Shown here: positions 36,083-45,402 of the stretch, piece after piece
How the letters are laid out: every line of letters starts with the position of its first letter
Numbering within the stretch: the first letter of the stretch is position 1
Assembly: GCA_024362935.1 (NCBI GenBank)
Contig: JANCRA010000067.1
Span: 2,140,421-2,204,420, forward strand
Length of the DNA: 64,000 bases
Direction of reading: 5' to 3'
Origin: Setophaga petechia
Taxonomy: Eukaryota; Chordata; Aves; Passeriformes; Parulidae
Notes under the pieces: model-generated
What the model was told of the DNA's origin: nothing
What the model saw: only the letters and a program-made list of their open reading frames with translations
Database searches by the model: none
Made by a program: the position numbers and the translations under genes

Positions 36083-37712
36083 AAGGCCTGAGGTGGAAAC
36101 CAAGCTCTACCCTGTGGGAGTAGGACACACTGGTCTTTCCAGTGCTACACTCCAGTGAAATGCCATTAGTCCTACAAAAATAAGATTTTCCAACAAATCC
36201 TGTGGGAAATGAATTTGTAGAAAATTTTTAAAATTTGGTAGAAGATTTCCAGAGTGTGAATTTGCATGTAAATTTTGAGATAAGAAATGTTCTTCTAGAA
36301 ATGTTATGGAAGAGGAAAGATATTGTTGAGAGAGGAATGGAATTAGAAATAAGTTTTAAAGGGTGGTTTTGGAAATAAGATTAGATATTTTGAAGAAATA
36401 GAATTCTGAAAGATCTATTGTAGTAGGATTTATAAGGGGTAATTTTAGATTGCTTTAAGATAAATATAGTATCGTGTGGTAAAAATTGATAGGTTAAGAT
36501 ATGTTTATAATGTATTGTAATTAGGAAATAGTTGGTTTTTGATTGTGATGGTGTGAATTCTAATATTTGTATTATTTTACTTTTTACATGAAAATTAAAA
36601 TAGAATATATTTTTTAAAAATGCTTTTTAGTTGTTTTATTTTTGAGTTAGAAAAGTGTATAATTTGATAAATTGGTGTTTTGTGTGGGAAAAAAGGGCAT
36701 AATCTGACAAATCTGAGCAGAATCTGTGCATAAAATGGAAGCTCCTGCTGGAGGCAGTGATTTGCTCCCACTTTGACTTCATCCCCTGGGCCAAATCTAC
36801 CATCAAGGTGTTTAAACCATCAGTTCTTGAGTTTCTTCAAGGAAACTCTACCCAGGCTGAAGATCTGGTCATAAAATGGCTGATTTTAATGTGTTTTATG
36901 CTTTAAATGTTTCCAAACAAAGGGGCAGATGCCACCATTGGAAGAGTGGCAGGAGCAAACCACAGACCTAACATGGCTTCAGCTTTCTTGTGGAGAAGAA
37001 CTGAGAGCCAAAACTAGTTTTAATGACAAAGAAAAGGCTGACTAAGAAACTCCACAGCTGCACTTGCCTTGTGGAAGTGACTCACAGGGAGTTTAGCTCA
37101 TAACTGGATGGATAAAGGAGAGCTCAGTTTGTAATTCTTTCATAATTACACCCAGTGAGCTGATTTATCATATCAAATACTAGCCTTAAATGTGAAAGGA
37201 ATTGGGATTTACACATCATAAATGCTAAATGCATCAGTGAAAGAGTGCTCTGCAAGAAACTACATATTTAAGAGACAAAGATGTGGGTAATGCTGATGAT
37301 TTTCTGAGAGGGTGGCCATCAGGTGTACTCTCTGTCTGAATGGTCACCCTGTTCACACGTGACTCTGCCTGGCATCCTCAACAAATGGAGCTCTGGAGAC
37401 AAACCAGACCTTCAGATGAAGGAAATTGCTTGTGTCTGCTCTCATCCCACCTATCACTGAGCAGATCTGGGAAAGGAGGAACAATCAGGGCAGAGTCAGA
37501 AAATAAAACCTGTAGGTTTGTTCTGAAGGACACTGGTGACATCACGAGATGAAACATCCAGTCTGGCTGAGAACTGGGAGGAAATTAAACACCAACTACC
37601 TTTACCCCTAATAACTCATGATACTCCACAGACTGCTGCCTGCCCCACGGCTTTTTGTCATCTGGGGCTGAAAAAAAGGAAAGGAAAAGGGTTTGGTTTC
37701 AGTTGGACTCAC

Positions 37713-37845
37713 CGTGGAGATGAAGCAGTGGTTTCCATCCTGCTCAGCATAAAGAACCCCGTCCTTGATGAACACAGATATTGCACGGAGGATGAACGAA
37801 ACAAAAAGGTTCATGTGGATGAAATTCCGAGTGCAGTGAAGCTTC
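37713..37845 (-). CDS. ADCYAP1R1: ADCYAP1R1 exon 9: intracellular loop 1, TM2, extracellular loop 1
   Basis: This 133-nt exon encodes, after the base completing an Arg codon, [37 protein letters not shown] and NHCFIST. KLHCTRN is the conserved intracellular loop 1, and TM2 carries the HMNLF motif. Human has KDWILYAEQDSNHC in extracellular loop 1 where this has [14 protein letters not shown]. The acceptor is CTCTCCAG and the donor GTGAGTCC. Exit is in phase 0, directly before VECKA of exon 10. Confidence 0.97.
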
Positions 37846-37995
37846 CTGGAGAGGAAAGAGGAAGGGAGGGGGGAAAAAAAGAGAAATAAAGAAGAAAATA
37901 GTTTTATTTCATGGAAATGTCAGACTGAACACACTTGGCCAGAGCACCTTGGTACTAAGAGCAGCAACATCTAAGCCAAGACTGTGTTAGTGGAG

Positions 37996-38620
37996 TGTCA
38001 GAACCCAGGACATTCCTCTGGCTGCCCTGGATGGCTCAGACCCTGCTGGGGGCTCAGAGACCTTGGCACGGACTCAAAGACACCTGTGCCTTTGATTTTA
38101 GCCCATGGAAAAATTTTTTACAACTTTGTGTAAAGATTTACAAGCCACAAGAATTTGAGTAGAATGACAGTTAATTTATCTCAGGTTGAAAAAGTAGAAT
38201 TTTGAGGATTTAGAACGGGGGTTCAAAAGGCAAGATGGAGGAATCTGGCCGTGTCCTGTCCTTCTTCTTCTTCTTCTTGTCCTCCATCTTTTGCTGTGAT
38301 GGTGACACTTTTGGAGTTGTTTAAAGTAGAGACAGATGGTCTAACATAGTTGATAGGTATTGGGAAATTATTGTAAATAAAGTACATGTAGTTTTTAATG
38401 TAAAAACAAAACACCACCCTGAGGGTGGTCAGTGTGCCACAGACTGACCTGACAGACAGATTTCAGCAGGTCAGAGGAAGAATGGAATAGATAAGAGAAA
38501 ATAAACAACCTTAAAAAACAGAGCTGAGGAATCTCGACTTCTTCGTCGAGCATGGGGCTGGGAAAAAAGACTTTTAATACCTTGGGAGTCATTTCAGCTT
38601 TTAATACCTCATTTCACCAA
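37996..38620 (+). mobile_element. solo LTR, TGTCGGGA/TCCCGACA family, older copy
   Basis: It starts TGTCAGAACCCAGGACATTC and aligns throughout with 44652-45276: 'ctcagagacc', 'agcccatgg', 'aagccacaagaatttgagta', 'ggcaagatggagg', a TTC run, 'tgctgtgatggtg', 'acatgtag' and 'acaccaccctgagggtgg'. The right end has decayed and is set by alignment only. An internal CTCGAC/GTCGAG hairpin lies near 38535. Antisense to the gene. Confidence 0.78.
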
Positions 38621-38848
38621 CAACAAACCTGAGAGTACAAGTCCTAAACCTGAGAAAGAGGAGGATTTGGGGATTTTCTCATAAGAGGATGCAGAGAAGC
38701 ATAAAATAGACAACAGAACAAGCCCAGTGCAGCTTGTGAAGTTTCATTAACCAGACCCACAGCTTCTCCTCTGCTGAAATGCAAATTCTGGAGTGTGTCC
38801 AAGCTGGGGGAGCAACTCAGCTAAAGGATTCTCCCCTTCTTATTCTAC

Positions 38849-39533
38849 TGTCACTGTCATATTTTCTGAAAAATCCCTTTGCCAGGATTTTTTCTCCTGG
38901 GAAGCTGAGAAGCCTCAGGGAATTATCTGATTGCTTCTCCTGTGTTTTGCTGCTTTAGAATGTAGTTAGAGATTGTTTATCCAACAGGTGGTTGTTTGAC
39001 TGAGTTCATGTGAATTGTTTTTACTTAATGACCAATCACAGCCAGCTGTGTCAGGTCTCTGGAGAGTAATGATTTTTTCATTAGTATCTGGTTAAGCCTT
39101 CTGTCTGTATCCTTTCTCTATTCTTTAGTATAGCATAATATAATATAATATAATATATAATATTATAATAATATAATATAATAATATAATATATAATATA
39201 TAATATAATATTATAATAATATAATATAATAATATAATATAATATAATATAATATATAATACAATAATATAATAAAATAATATAATATAATAAAATAATA
39301 TAATATAATAATATAATAATATTATATAATATAATATAATAATATAATATAATAATATTATATAATATAATATAATAATATAATAGAATAATATTATATA
39401 ATAATATAACATAATAATATAATATAATATAATAATATAATAATATTATAATATAATATAATATAATCCTTCTAATAATATGGAGTCAGATTCATCATTC
39501 CTCCTTCATCCTGGGGACCCAGCAAATACCACA
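38849..39533 (+). mobile_element. solo LTR, TGTCACTGTC family, with AT array inside
   Basis: It runs from TGTCACTGTCATATTTTC to CAAATACCACA and is flanked on both sides by TTCTAC (38843-38848 and 39534-39539), a 6-bp target duplication. Its AT-rich core, about 50 bp in the other copies, is expanded here to about 340 bp. It ends 81 nt from the donor of exon 8, antisense. Confidence 0.9.
39125..39468. repeat. (TAATA)n-type AT array
   Basis: Only A and T for over 300 bp, mixing TAATA, TATAA and ATAATATT units; one GC base pair breaks it here and there. It lies within the LTR at 38849. Confidence 0.95.
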
Positions 39534-39614
39534 TTCTACCTCTGGTGAGATAAAACCTTGAGCTCAGTTTGGGGCAGCTGAGCTCCAGCTTCCTTCCTCC
39601 TCCTTGCCACTCAC

Positions 39615-39712
39615 CTGAAGCGACACAGGATGACCATGGCAGTGGTGAGGGAAACCAGGGAAGTGCTGTATCCCACTGTGTACAGAGCCTTCACTGAGAG
39701 ATAGTAGTAATC
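39615..39712 (-). CDS. ADCYAP1R1: ADCYAP1R1 exon 8: TM1
   Basis: This 98-nt exon encodes [20 protein letters not shown], then [12 protein letters not shown] and two bases of Arg. It covers the end of the juxtamembrane segment and transmembrane helix 1 with the class B GYSTSL motif. The acceptor is CCAAG (not the more usual pyrimidine-AG) and the donor GTGAGTGG. It enters in phase 0 from exon 7 (DNQ) and exits in phase 2 into exon 9. Human has SLVTLTTAM where this has SLVSLTTAM. Confidence 0.97.
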
Positions 39713-40738
39713 CTTGGGAGGCAAAAAAACCACAGGGTTAAAGGGTTCACCCACAGCCACACAGCTGCCAATGTGCAGGAGGAACCAGAGGCAGATTTGT
39801 GTCTTTGGTTTCTCCTCATTTCCTCTGAGATCTCACTGTGCCCCAAGCTCTGCTCTATGGCCAGGTTTGCACATCATGAGGTTATTCATCAATGACCTAT
39901 CTATATTTATTTATATTTATCTATATGAGGTTATTTATCAAGGGCTACTATCTATATTTTTTTATAAGTATTGGTAGAAAAAAAACCAGTTGGCCAAGAG
40001 ATTCTTTATCAGCAAGGGTGGAATTGAGGGTTAGCCTGTGATTCTAGAAGTTCCAAACTATGTCAACACTAAAAGCTCATCTTCTATAAAAATTCAGCAC
40101 AGGTCCTGGAAAGACTCTCATCTCACTTCTCACAGTTTCATACCCATGTGTTGCAGTAAAGTAGAAAAATCATAAAAAAAGGCTTCATATAATCAGGCCT
40201 GCTCTGGCTAGCCTGTTCTTCTAAGGCAAGCTGGCACTTTGCAAGTTCCCATGTGAAAGCAATCCTGGTGTGAGCAGTTTGTTAACGTAACAAATAACAA
40301 CACATTCAACATATTCCTGGGTGAAAAACAACTGGCACCTGTATAAACTGGTTTTACACCATTAGATAGAAAAATGAAAACTATCTTTCAATCTTTCATA
40401 AACAGCTTTTCCTGCAGGTACACCCCAGGGGTTTCAGTGACCAATCAATACAGAATAACAACTTGTTACTGACCAATAAGTAATTGGCAAGAAAGCTACT
40501 GACCAATTGGAGTCACACATGGGGTCTGTAAAACTGAATAAAAAGGAATTATGTGAATAAAGGATTTTTCCACCATGAAGAAAATGGAGTCCGTGTGATT
40601 TATTCCCATACCCATGTACATCTGATTGTTTGTTCTGATCATTATCAAATCAGAACATGACCAGAGGCTGGACAGAGAGCAGTCTGCTGCTTCCCCCTCT
40701 CCCCTTCATTTGTTTTTAATTATGAGATTAATTCCCAC
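39713..40738. other. intron 7
   Basis: About 1.0 kb, nearly half of it the solo LTR at 40147-40608. A short duplicated 'tatctatatttatttat' patch lies near 39896-39965. The rest is unremarkable. Confidence 0.8.
40147..40608 (+). mobile_element. solo LTR TGTGTTGCAG...ATTCCCA with TACCCA target duplication
   Basis: A 462-bp element with TG...CA ends, flanked on both sides by TACCCA (40141-40146 and 40609-40614). It contains several CCAAT boxes ('gaccaatcaa', 'gaccaataag', 'gaccaattgg') and AATAAA signals before 'ggatttttccaccatgaag'. It is the only copy of this family I see here. It ends 130 nt from the donor of exon 7, antisense. Confidence 0.85.
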
Positions 40739-40842
40739 CTGGTTATCAGACTCTGTTTCGTTCTCATCGAAGCCGCAGGCATCGTAATAATGAGGGAAAG
40801 GTTCAGACCAGCCATCCTCAGTGCAATTCCTGCTGATGTCCC
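40739..40842 (-). CDS. ADCYAP1R1: ADCYAP1R1 exon 7: end of extracellular domain
   Basis: This 104-nt exon encodes (G)[19 protein letters not shown], then [15 protein letters not shown]. It carries two of the six conserved cysteines of the class B hormone-binding domain, the [10 protein letters not shown] core and the linker to TM1. Two glycosylation sequons are visible: NCT, conserved with human, and NET in the linker, where human reads DEYESETGDQ. The acceptor is GGCACAG and the donor GTGGGAAT. Entry is in phase 1, so it can follow exon 4, 5 or 6 without shifting frame. Human has DMGVVSRNC at the start, so the first residues differ. Confidence 0.97.
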
Positions 40843-41183
40843 CTGTGCCAAGGGCAGGTGGGAATGTTCACATCCCAAGAAAAAACCCCAGGACACCCCT
40901 TCCCTCCCCCTGATACAAAGAAAACCCCACAGTTCTACTGGAAGCTCTGTTTATCTGCCTATCCATAGATTTAATTCTGGAAATTTAATGAGGTCTTTAA
41001 TGATCCAGTCCTACAACAGGCATGGGTATTACTGTAGTTGTCACCAGAGAGCAAAAAATATTTAATCAGTACATTCAGTGACTCCAGGCCACCAAAAATC
41101 TCATTCTCAAGAAGGTTCCTAAACTGGGGGTCAGATAAATGTCCATTTCTTTCAAAAAGGCATCTGGTGACTCCAGCTTTGGT

Positions 41184-41232
41184 GAAGATATCTCCACTCC
41201 ACATGGCCAAGATATCTCCACTCCACATGGCC
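41184..41232. repeat. 2 x 24-bp tandem repeat
   Basis: 'aagatatctccactccacat' plus 'ggcc' occurs twice in a row. Confidence 0.9.
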
Positions 41233-41518
41233 AAAGGGGAAGTCCAGTGATTGACACCAGGCCCTTTGTGCTATTTTTAATGGTTTATATCTGAGGCACA
41301 TGCCTGGGACTGGTGAGAAACCCCAGACCAACATGATTTTTTTTGGTCCAGGTGCTGGAAGCCGGTCAGGATGCTGTGGGATATCTCAGATAATCATGGG
41401 TTATATATCCATGGAGAGGCAGCTTGGTTGCTCTCCTGTAGGCAGATAAATCACATTCCACTCAGTTATCTCCAAGCCCAGGCTCTGATCTCACAGTGAT
41501 TTTGTGGGAAGGGTCTGC

Positions 41519-41611
41519 AGAAAACAAAGGAACATGGGCTGGGAATTTCTCTCCCAGTCTCAGTTCAGACTGGGAACTGAGAAATTCCCAGTCCATGTTC
41601 CTTTGTTTTCT
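41519..41611. repeat. long inverted repeat (33-bp arms, 27-nt centre)
   Basis: The arm beginning 'agaaaacaaaggaacatggg' (41519-41551) pairs with 41579-41611 with one mismatch, which is a G:U pair in plus-strand RNA. The 27-nt centre itself folds: 'tcccagtct', 6 nt, 'agactggga'. Confidence 0.93.
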
Positions 41612-41873
41612 CCCTGTCTTCATGGCAATGTGTTCTTTTCCATCTCCAGATGCCCAGGTTGACCTCAGTTGGTGAATTCAGAGCTTCTCACTTTCCTCTG
41701 TCTATTAATTATTCCAATCCTGATTTATAACCTTAATTTTAAGCAAATATTGGCTTAAATACCATAATTTTTTTGGTTAATCTCATGTAAGAAGCAGCTC
41801 CTAAACTGTTTCACTGGTAAACTTAGGCTTTAAAACCATGCTGGGAATGAAGAGTTGGGGGCAGAAGAGGAAG

Positions 41874-41896
41874 AATCTCCTGACACTCAGGAGATT
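41874..41896. repeat. perfect 10-bp inverted repeat, 3-nt loop
   Basis: AATCTCCTGA, cac, TCAGGAGATT. Confidence 0.9.
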
Positions 41897-41953
41897 TTAC
41901 CTACAAGGTTGCCTGAGGTAGGACAGCCCCTGTGGGGCTCTTTTGAAGCACCA

Positions 41954-41990
41954 TTATTCTTCCCAAAGAAGAATTGTTTGGGAAGAATAA
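41954..41990. repeat. perfect 14-bp inverted repeat, 9-nt loop
   Basis: TTATTCTTCCCAAA, nine bases, TTTGGGAAGAATAA. Confidence 0.92.
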
Positions 41991-42656
41991 AACAATTCCT
42001 CAATTGTTTTCCCAAAAAATTAGGGATGGGCTGCTGCTGCAGTTCTTCCTCTCCAGCACAAAGGAACAGCCTCAATTTAAAAATTTATCCCACTTTTTGG
42101 AGTTTCAGTTGCACCTTGACCAAAACTGATGGAAATTTCCAAGTTTTGAGTTTGCTCTTTGCTATTAAACTGTGCTGCTTTGCATTCTTAGAGCAGTTTA
42201 GTCTCTCATAACCTTATTTTTAACCTTCTTTAAGAGAATCTATTTGCCATCCATGCAGCAGAATATATCTCTTTAATCACAGCATTCATTTAAGAACATT
42301 GCATTACTCAGCAAATTTTGGTAAATTACTCTTGCACATTCATCCCCAGTTTTCTATGGAAAAAAAAAGCACTGAATCATGGTGCTGACTTCCTTTAACA
42401 CTATTTAGTAATTACTGGTAGATATAATTTATAGCAGCACACTTCTTAGATTGCAAGGCTTAATAGAGGAGGAATAAATTTTCATAATATTGCTAGAAGT
42501 AACAGAGCAGAAAATATGTCATAACAATTAGAACTGATTAGAAAATATTACCAAAATTGCAGGGAAAAAAAAAAAAAAAAAAAAGCTGAGAGCTTCCTTT
42601 TTAACAGAGAGATAAATAAAAAGAGAGACAAAAATTTCCATGGTTTTGTTTCTTAC

Positions 42657-42698
42657 CTAGGAGAGATTGGGCTGTGCTTTCCAGCAGGTCATAATCAC
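42657..42698 (-). CDS. ADCYAP1R1: ADCYAP1R1 exon 6: extracellular cassette, 14 residues
   Basis: This 42-nt micro-exon encodes, on the split Gly, (G)DYDLLESTAQSLL and ends with one base of the next Gly. Mammalian exon 6 is also 42 nt and encodes a 14-residue acidic segment (GESDFGDSNSLDLS). Length, phase (1 to 1) and position agree; the sequence is only loosely similar. The acceptor is CCACTTTTCTAG and the donor GTAAGAAAC. In mammals this exon is skipped together with exon 5 to make the 'short' receptor, which changes PACAP/VIP selectivity. A U20 run lies about 73 nt downstream of its donor on the transcript. Confidence 0.88.
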   Translation of the reverse strand: MIMTCWKAQPNLS

Positions 42699-43305
42699 CT
42701 AGAAAAGTGGAAATTGGGTATGAAATTGTTTTGATTGTGTTTTCTATTAGAGCCCAAACTGGTCTCAGTGGAAAGCAGTGAATGGAGTGCAATTGATTTT
42801 TATTTGTTTAGATCAGGCCCAAAGGCAATAAATACTTGGTGCTGTCTTCTCAGGAAGTAAACACAGCTTTGCTTGAGAGCTTAAATCAAAGCTGAGCCTC
42901 TAAATTTAGAATTAAAACCAGACAATAAATAGGGGAAAATTTTATTGTAAAAATATAGAAGTCAAATATGGTTTCTATAGGAATTTGTATTTATAATGCT
43001 CAGGTATTTAAATATGACCAGCTTTCAGAGAAATAATGAAAAATTATTTTCATACAAAGAGCAGTAATTAATTGCTTTAAATAAGATAATATATTTTTGT
43101 GGCTTTAGGTAAAATCACACTGATTTATAGAGACTTATGAGATTTTTAATTTCACTTTTTGTACAAGTGTTATAGTTAAGTGCCAGTGTATCATTGTCAT
43201 AATTGTTGATACACAGGCAACTTTTTAATAATCTGAATTTAACATGTGCACACCATTTTGGGGAACAGAAGTACTGAGGACATGGGCAGGACAACTGGTC
43301 CTTAC
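42699..43305. other. intron 5
   Basis: 607 bp of AT-rich sequence between the two cassette exons. I see no repeat or other feature. Confidence 0.8.
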
Positions 43306-43341
43306 CTGCATGGGTTTGCCCCAAATTATCCACTTCCCAAC
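43306..43341 (-). CDS. ADCYAP1R1: ADCYAP1R1 exon 5: extracellular cassette, 12 residues
   Basis: This 36-nt micro-exon encodes, on the split Gly, (G)WEVDNLGQTHA and ends with one base of the following Gly. It has a good pyrimidine-rich acceptor (CTTCTAATTGCAG) and a strong donor (GCAG|GTAAGG), and joins exons 4 and 6 in frame. Human exon 5 is 21 nt (VWETETI), so this version is 15 nt longer; the shared WE near the start supports homology. The call rests on splice sites, phase, size class and order, since the sequence itself is poorly conserved. Transcript evidence would be needed to confirm it. Confidence 0.82.
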
Positions 43342-44566
43342 CTGCAATTAGAAGAAGGAAAATAATTAATTCATAATGATAATAGGTTGCAATTGAATTT
43401 TGATAAAAGTTTGACTCCCATAAAAGAGGAGAACTGCAGGTTTAAATCTTTATTTTTGTATTAGTCCTGCATATTTATGAGTGGAAAAAGGTTTTCAGAA
43501 GATGGAATATTGGTAAATATCTGGTTTCATGAAGTTTCATCAGACTCTAGGAAGAATAAGAAAAACGGATGTAGGAGTTTTTTTGTAAATTTTTTAAAAA
43601 TTATTTTTAGGAGAATGTCTCAAAGTAAGGAAGACTCACACATTTCCAAAACACTCTGTCCAAACCCATGATGCTTAATATCCTAAAAAACAACTATCCC
43701 AATGAGAAATGATAAAACTTTGGGCTTACATTCAATATCTCCCTTTCTTTTGTTCATTAAAAAAAAAAAAAAATCGTTTAAATGATGCCAAACCGACCTC
43801 CCAACCCCCTGTGCTCAATGTTTAATCAGATTTGATCTGAAATTGGGTTTTCCTGGGTCCTGGGTGGGCTCTGGCTCAGCTGGGGATGCAGGAGGAGCTG
43901 CCTGGAGCCAGGGAGTGGAGCTGCTGCACCGTGCACAGAGGAGCCTCAGGGAGCTGCTGCAAATCACTCAAAAAACCTTCCCAGCACTTCACTGACCACT
44001 ACAGCAGGTGAAATATTCATTTCAGTTTAGTTCTGCATCCTCTGGAGCCCCAACAGGGCTTCAGGTTGTTCCCTTTCAAGCCCAGTGGTCAAATGTTAAT
44101 TAGGGATTGGAAAAACCTTCACCAAATTGTATGAGAAGGGTTTTGGTAAAAGTGAAATCCAAGCAAAGACTGATTTTGATCCCGTGGGAAAGGAGAAAGC
44201 ATCTAAAGGAATAAAATAATAACAGGAGGTTTTTCAGCATGGCATAAAATGTGGGGGGTTTTATTTTATAATTCACATAATAATTGAAATTTCCTTGATT
44301 TCTGTGTCTTCTCTAAAGTAAATCTGATGATCATTTTATACCTTTTAAGACAGAAAGAAGGGGGTTTAATGTGAAAATGATGGTGAGAGTGTAGAAAAGT
44401 CATCTGAAGCATCAGGGAGGCTGTAGTGTGACTTTGGATGGATTATTAAATATCGATCCTACACATCCAACCCACTTTGGAGGGTTGATGCTGGGAGCCA
44501 AGGTGAGAGCACCCACAGTCCCCATCCTTCCCTGCCCAGCTCCAGCTGCTCCCAGGGTTCCACAGG

Positions 44567-44651
44567 GAGAATTTAGCCTGGATTTTAGGGAAAGGTTCTT
44601 GCCGCAGAGGGCGGTGGGGCACTGACCCAGGGAATGGTCACATTCCCAAAG
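44567..44651 (+). repeat. CR1 LINE fragment, left half (interrupted)
   Basis: 'gcctggattttagggaaagg', 'cagagggcggtggggcac' and 'cccagggaatggtcacattc' follow CR1 order. It breaks at CCAAAG where the LTR begins and resumes at 45277. Confidence 0.75.
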
Positions 44652-45276
44652 TGTCGGGACCCAGCACATCCCTCTGGCTGTCCTGAGCAGCCCAGACCCT
44701 GCCAGGGGGCTCAGAGACCCTGGCACAGAGCCCAAAATGCCCCTGTGGGTTTGATTATGGCCCATGGAGCAAATTACCAACCTTCTATGAAGATCAGCAA
44801 GCCACAAGAGTTTAAGTAGAATATTAGTGAAATTATCACAGGGTGAATTATGCATTTTGGGATTTTGGTACAGGGGGGTTATGGAGGCAAGATGGAGGGA
44901 ACTGGGTGTGTCCAGCCTTTCTCCTTCTTCTTCTTGGCCTCCATCTCCTGCTGTGATGGTGGCACTTACAGATTGGTTTAGAGTAGAAGCTCACTGTCTA
45001 ACACAGGTGATGGGTATTGGGGAGTAATTGTAAAACACTGCACATGTAGTTTGTAGTATAAAGACATAACACCACCCCGGGGGCAGGCAGAGTGCCTGTG
45101 GCTGCCCTGCTGAGCAGATCTCTGCTGGGCAGAAAGAAAATTTTTTAGATAAGAATTAATAAATGACCTTGAGACCGAGAGATGAAGAGCTCTGACTCCT
45201 TCTTTAAGTGCCGGACTGGGAAAACAGACTCTGGAACTTTTCTCGGGGTCACTCTGACAAACCAATGATCCCGACA
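44652..45276 (+). mobile_element. solo LTR, TGTCGGGA...TCCCGACA, with CCAAAG target duplication
   Basis: A 625-bp LTR with perfect 8-bp terminal inverted repeats, flanked on both sides by CCAAAG (44646-44651 and 45277-45282). A 6-bp duplication is the size typical of the ERVK/betaretrovirus-like class. 'taataaatgaccttgagacc' near 45155 gives the polyadenylation signal. It is inserted in a CR1 and is a younger relative of 37996-38620. Antisense to the gene; no internal retroviral genes are attached. Confidence 0.92.
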
Positions 45277-45402
45277 CCAAAGCTGCCAGAGCTCCAGCAG
45301 AGACTGCACACCTGTCCCAGGCATGCACAGGCTGGGATTTTGTGCAGGGACAGGAGGATTCTGTGTGTCCCTTCCAGCTCAGGATATTCTGTGACTCTAA
45401 TT
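45277..45402 (+). repeat. CR1 LINE 3' tail, right half (interrupted)
   Basis: 'gctgccagagctccagcaga', 'gggattttgtgcagggacag' and 'cccttccagctcaggatatt', then 'ctgtgactct', complete the CR1 broken at 44651. Confidence 0.82.

Larger units (their letters stand above)
34673..37712. other. intron 9
   Basis: About 3.0 kb. It has a promoter-like unclassified segment near 34780-35080, an A/T simple stretch near 35600-35715, and a CR1 at 35716-36082. The remainder (36100-37700) shows nothing I can name. Confidence 0.75.
37846..39614. other. intron 8, mostly LTR sequence
   Basis: About 1.8 kb. Two antisense LTRs (37996-38620 and 38849-39533) fill most of it, including a long AT array. Only about 150 nt at the exon 9 end, 80 nt at the exon 8 end and about 230 nt between the LTRs look like unique sequence. 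Confidence 0.8.
40843..42656. other. intron 6
   Basis: About 1.8 kb. It holds a 2 x 24-bp tandem repeat (41184), three inverted repeats between 41519 and 41990, and an A20 run at 42565-42584 (U20 on the transcript). No transposon is recognised. Confidence 0.78.

Noticed and set aside
39125..39412. Open frames of Tyr/Ile/Leu repeats.
   Set aside because: Artefact of an AT-only array.
37996..45276. Two same-orientation LTRs of one family 6.6 kb apart, which could be a full provirus.
   Set aside because: ADCYAP1R1 exons 5-8 lie between them, the LTRs differ clearly from each other, and the right-hand one has its own CCAAAG target duplication. They are independent solo LTRs.
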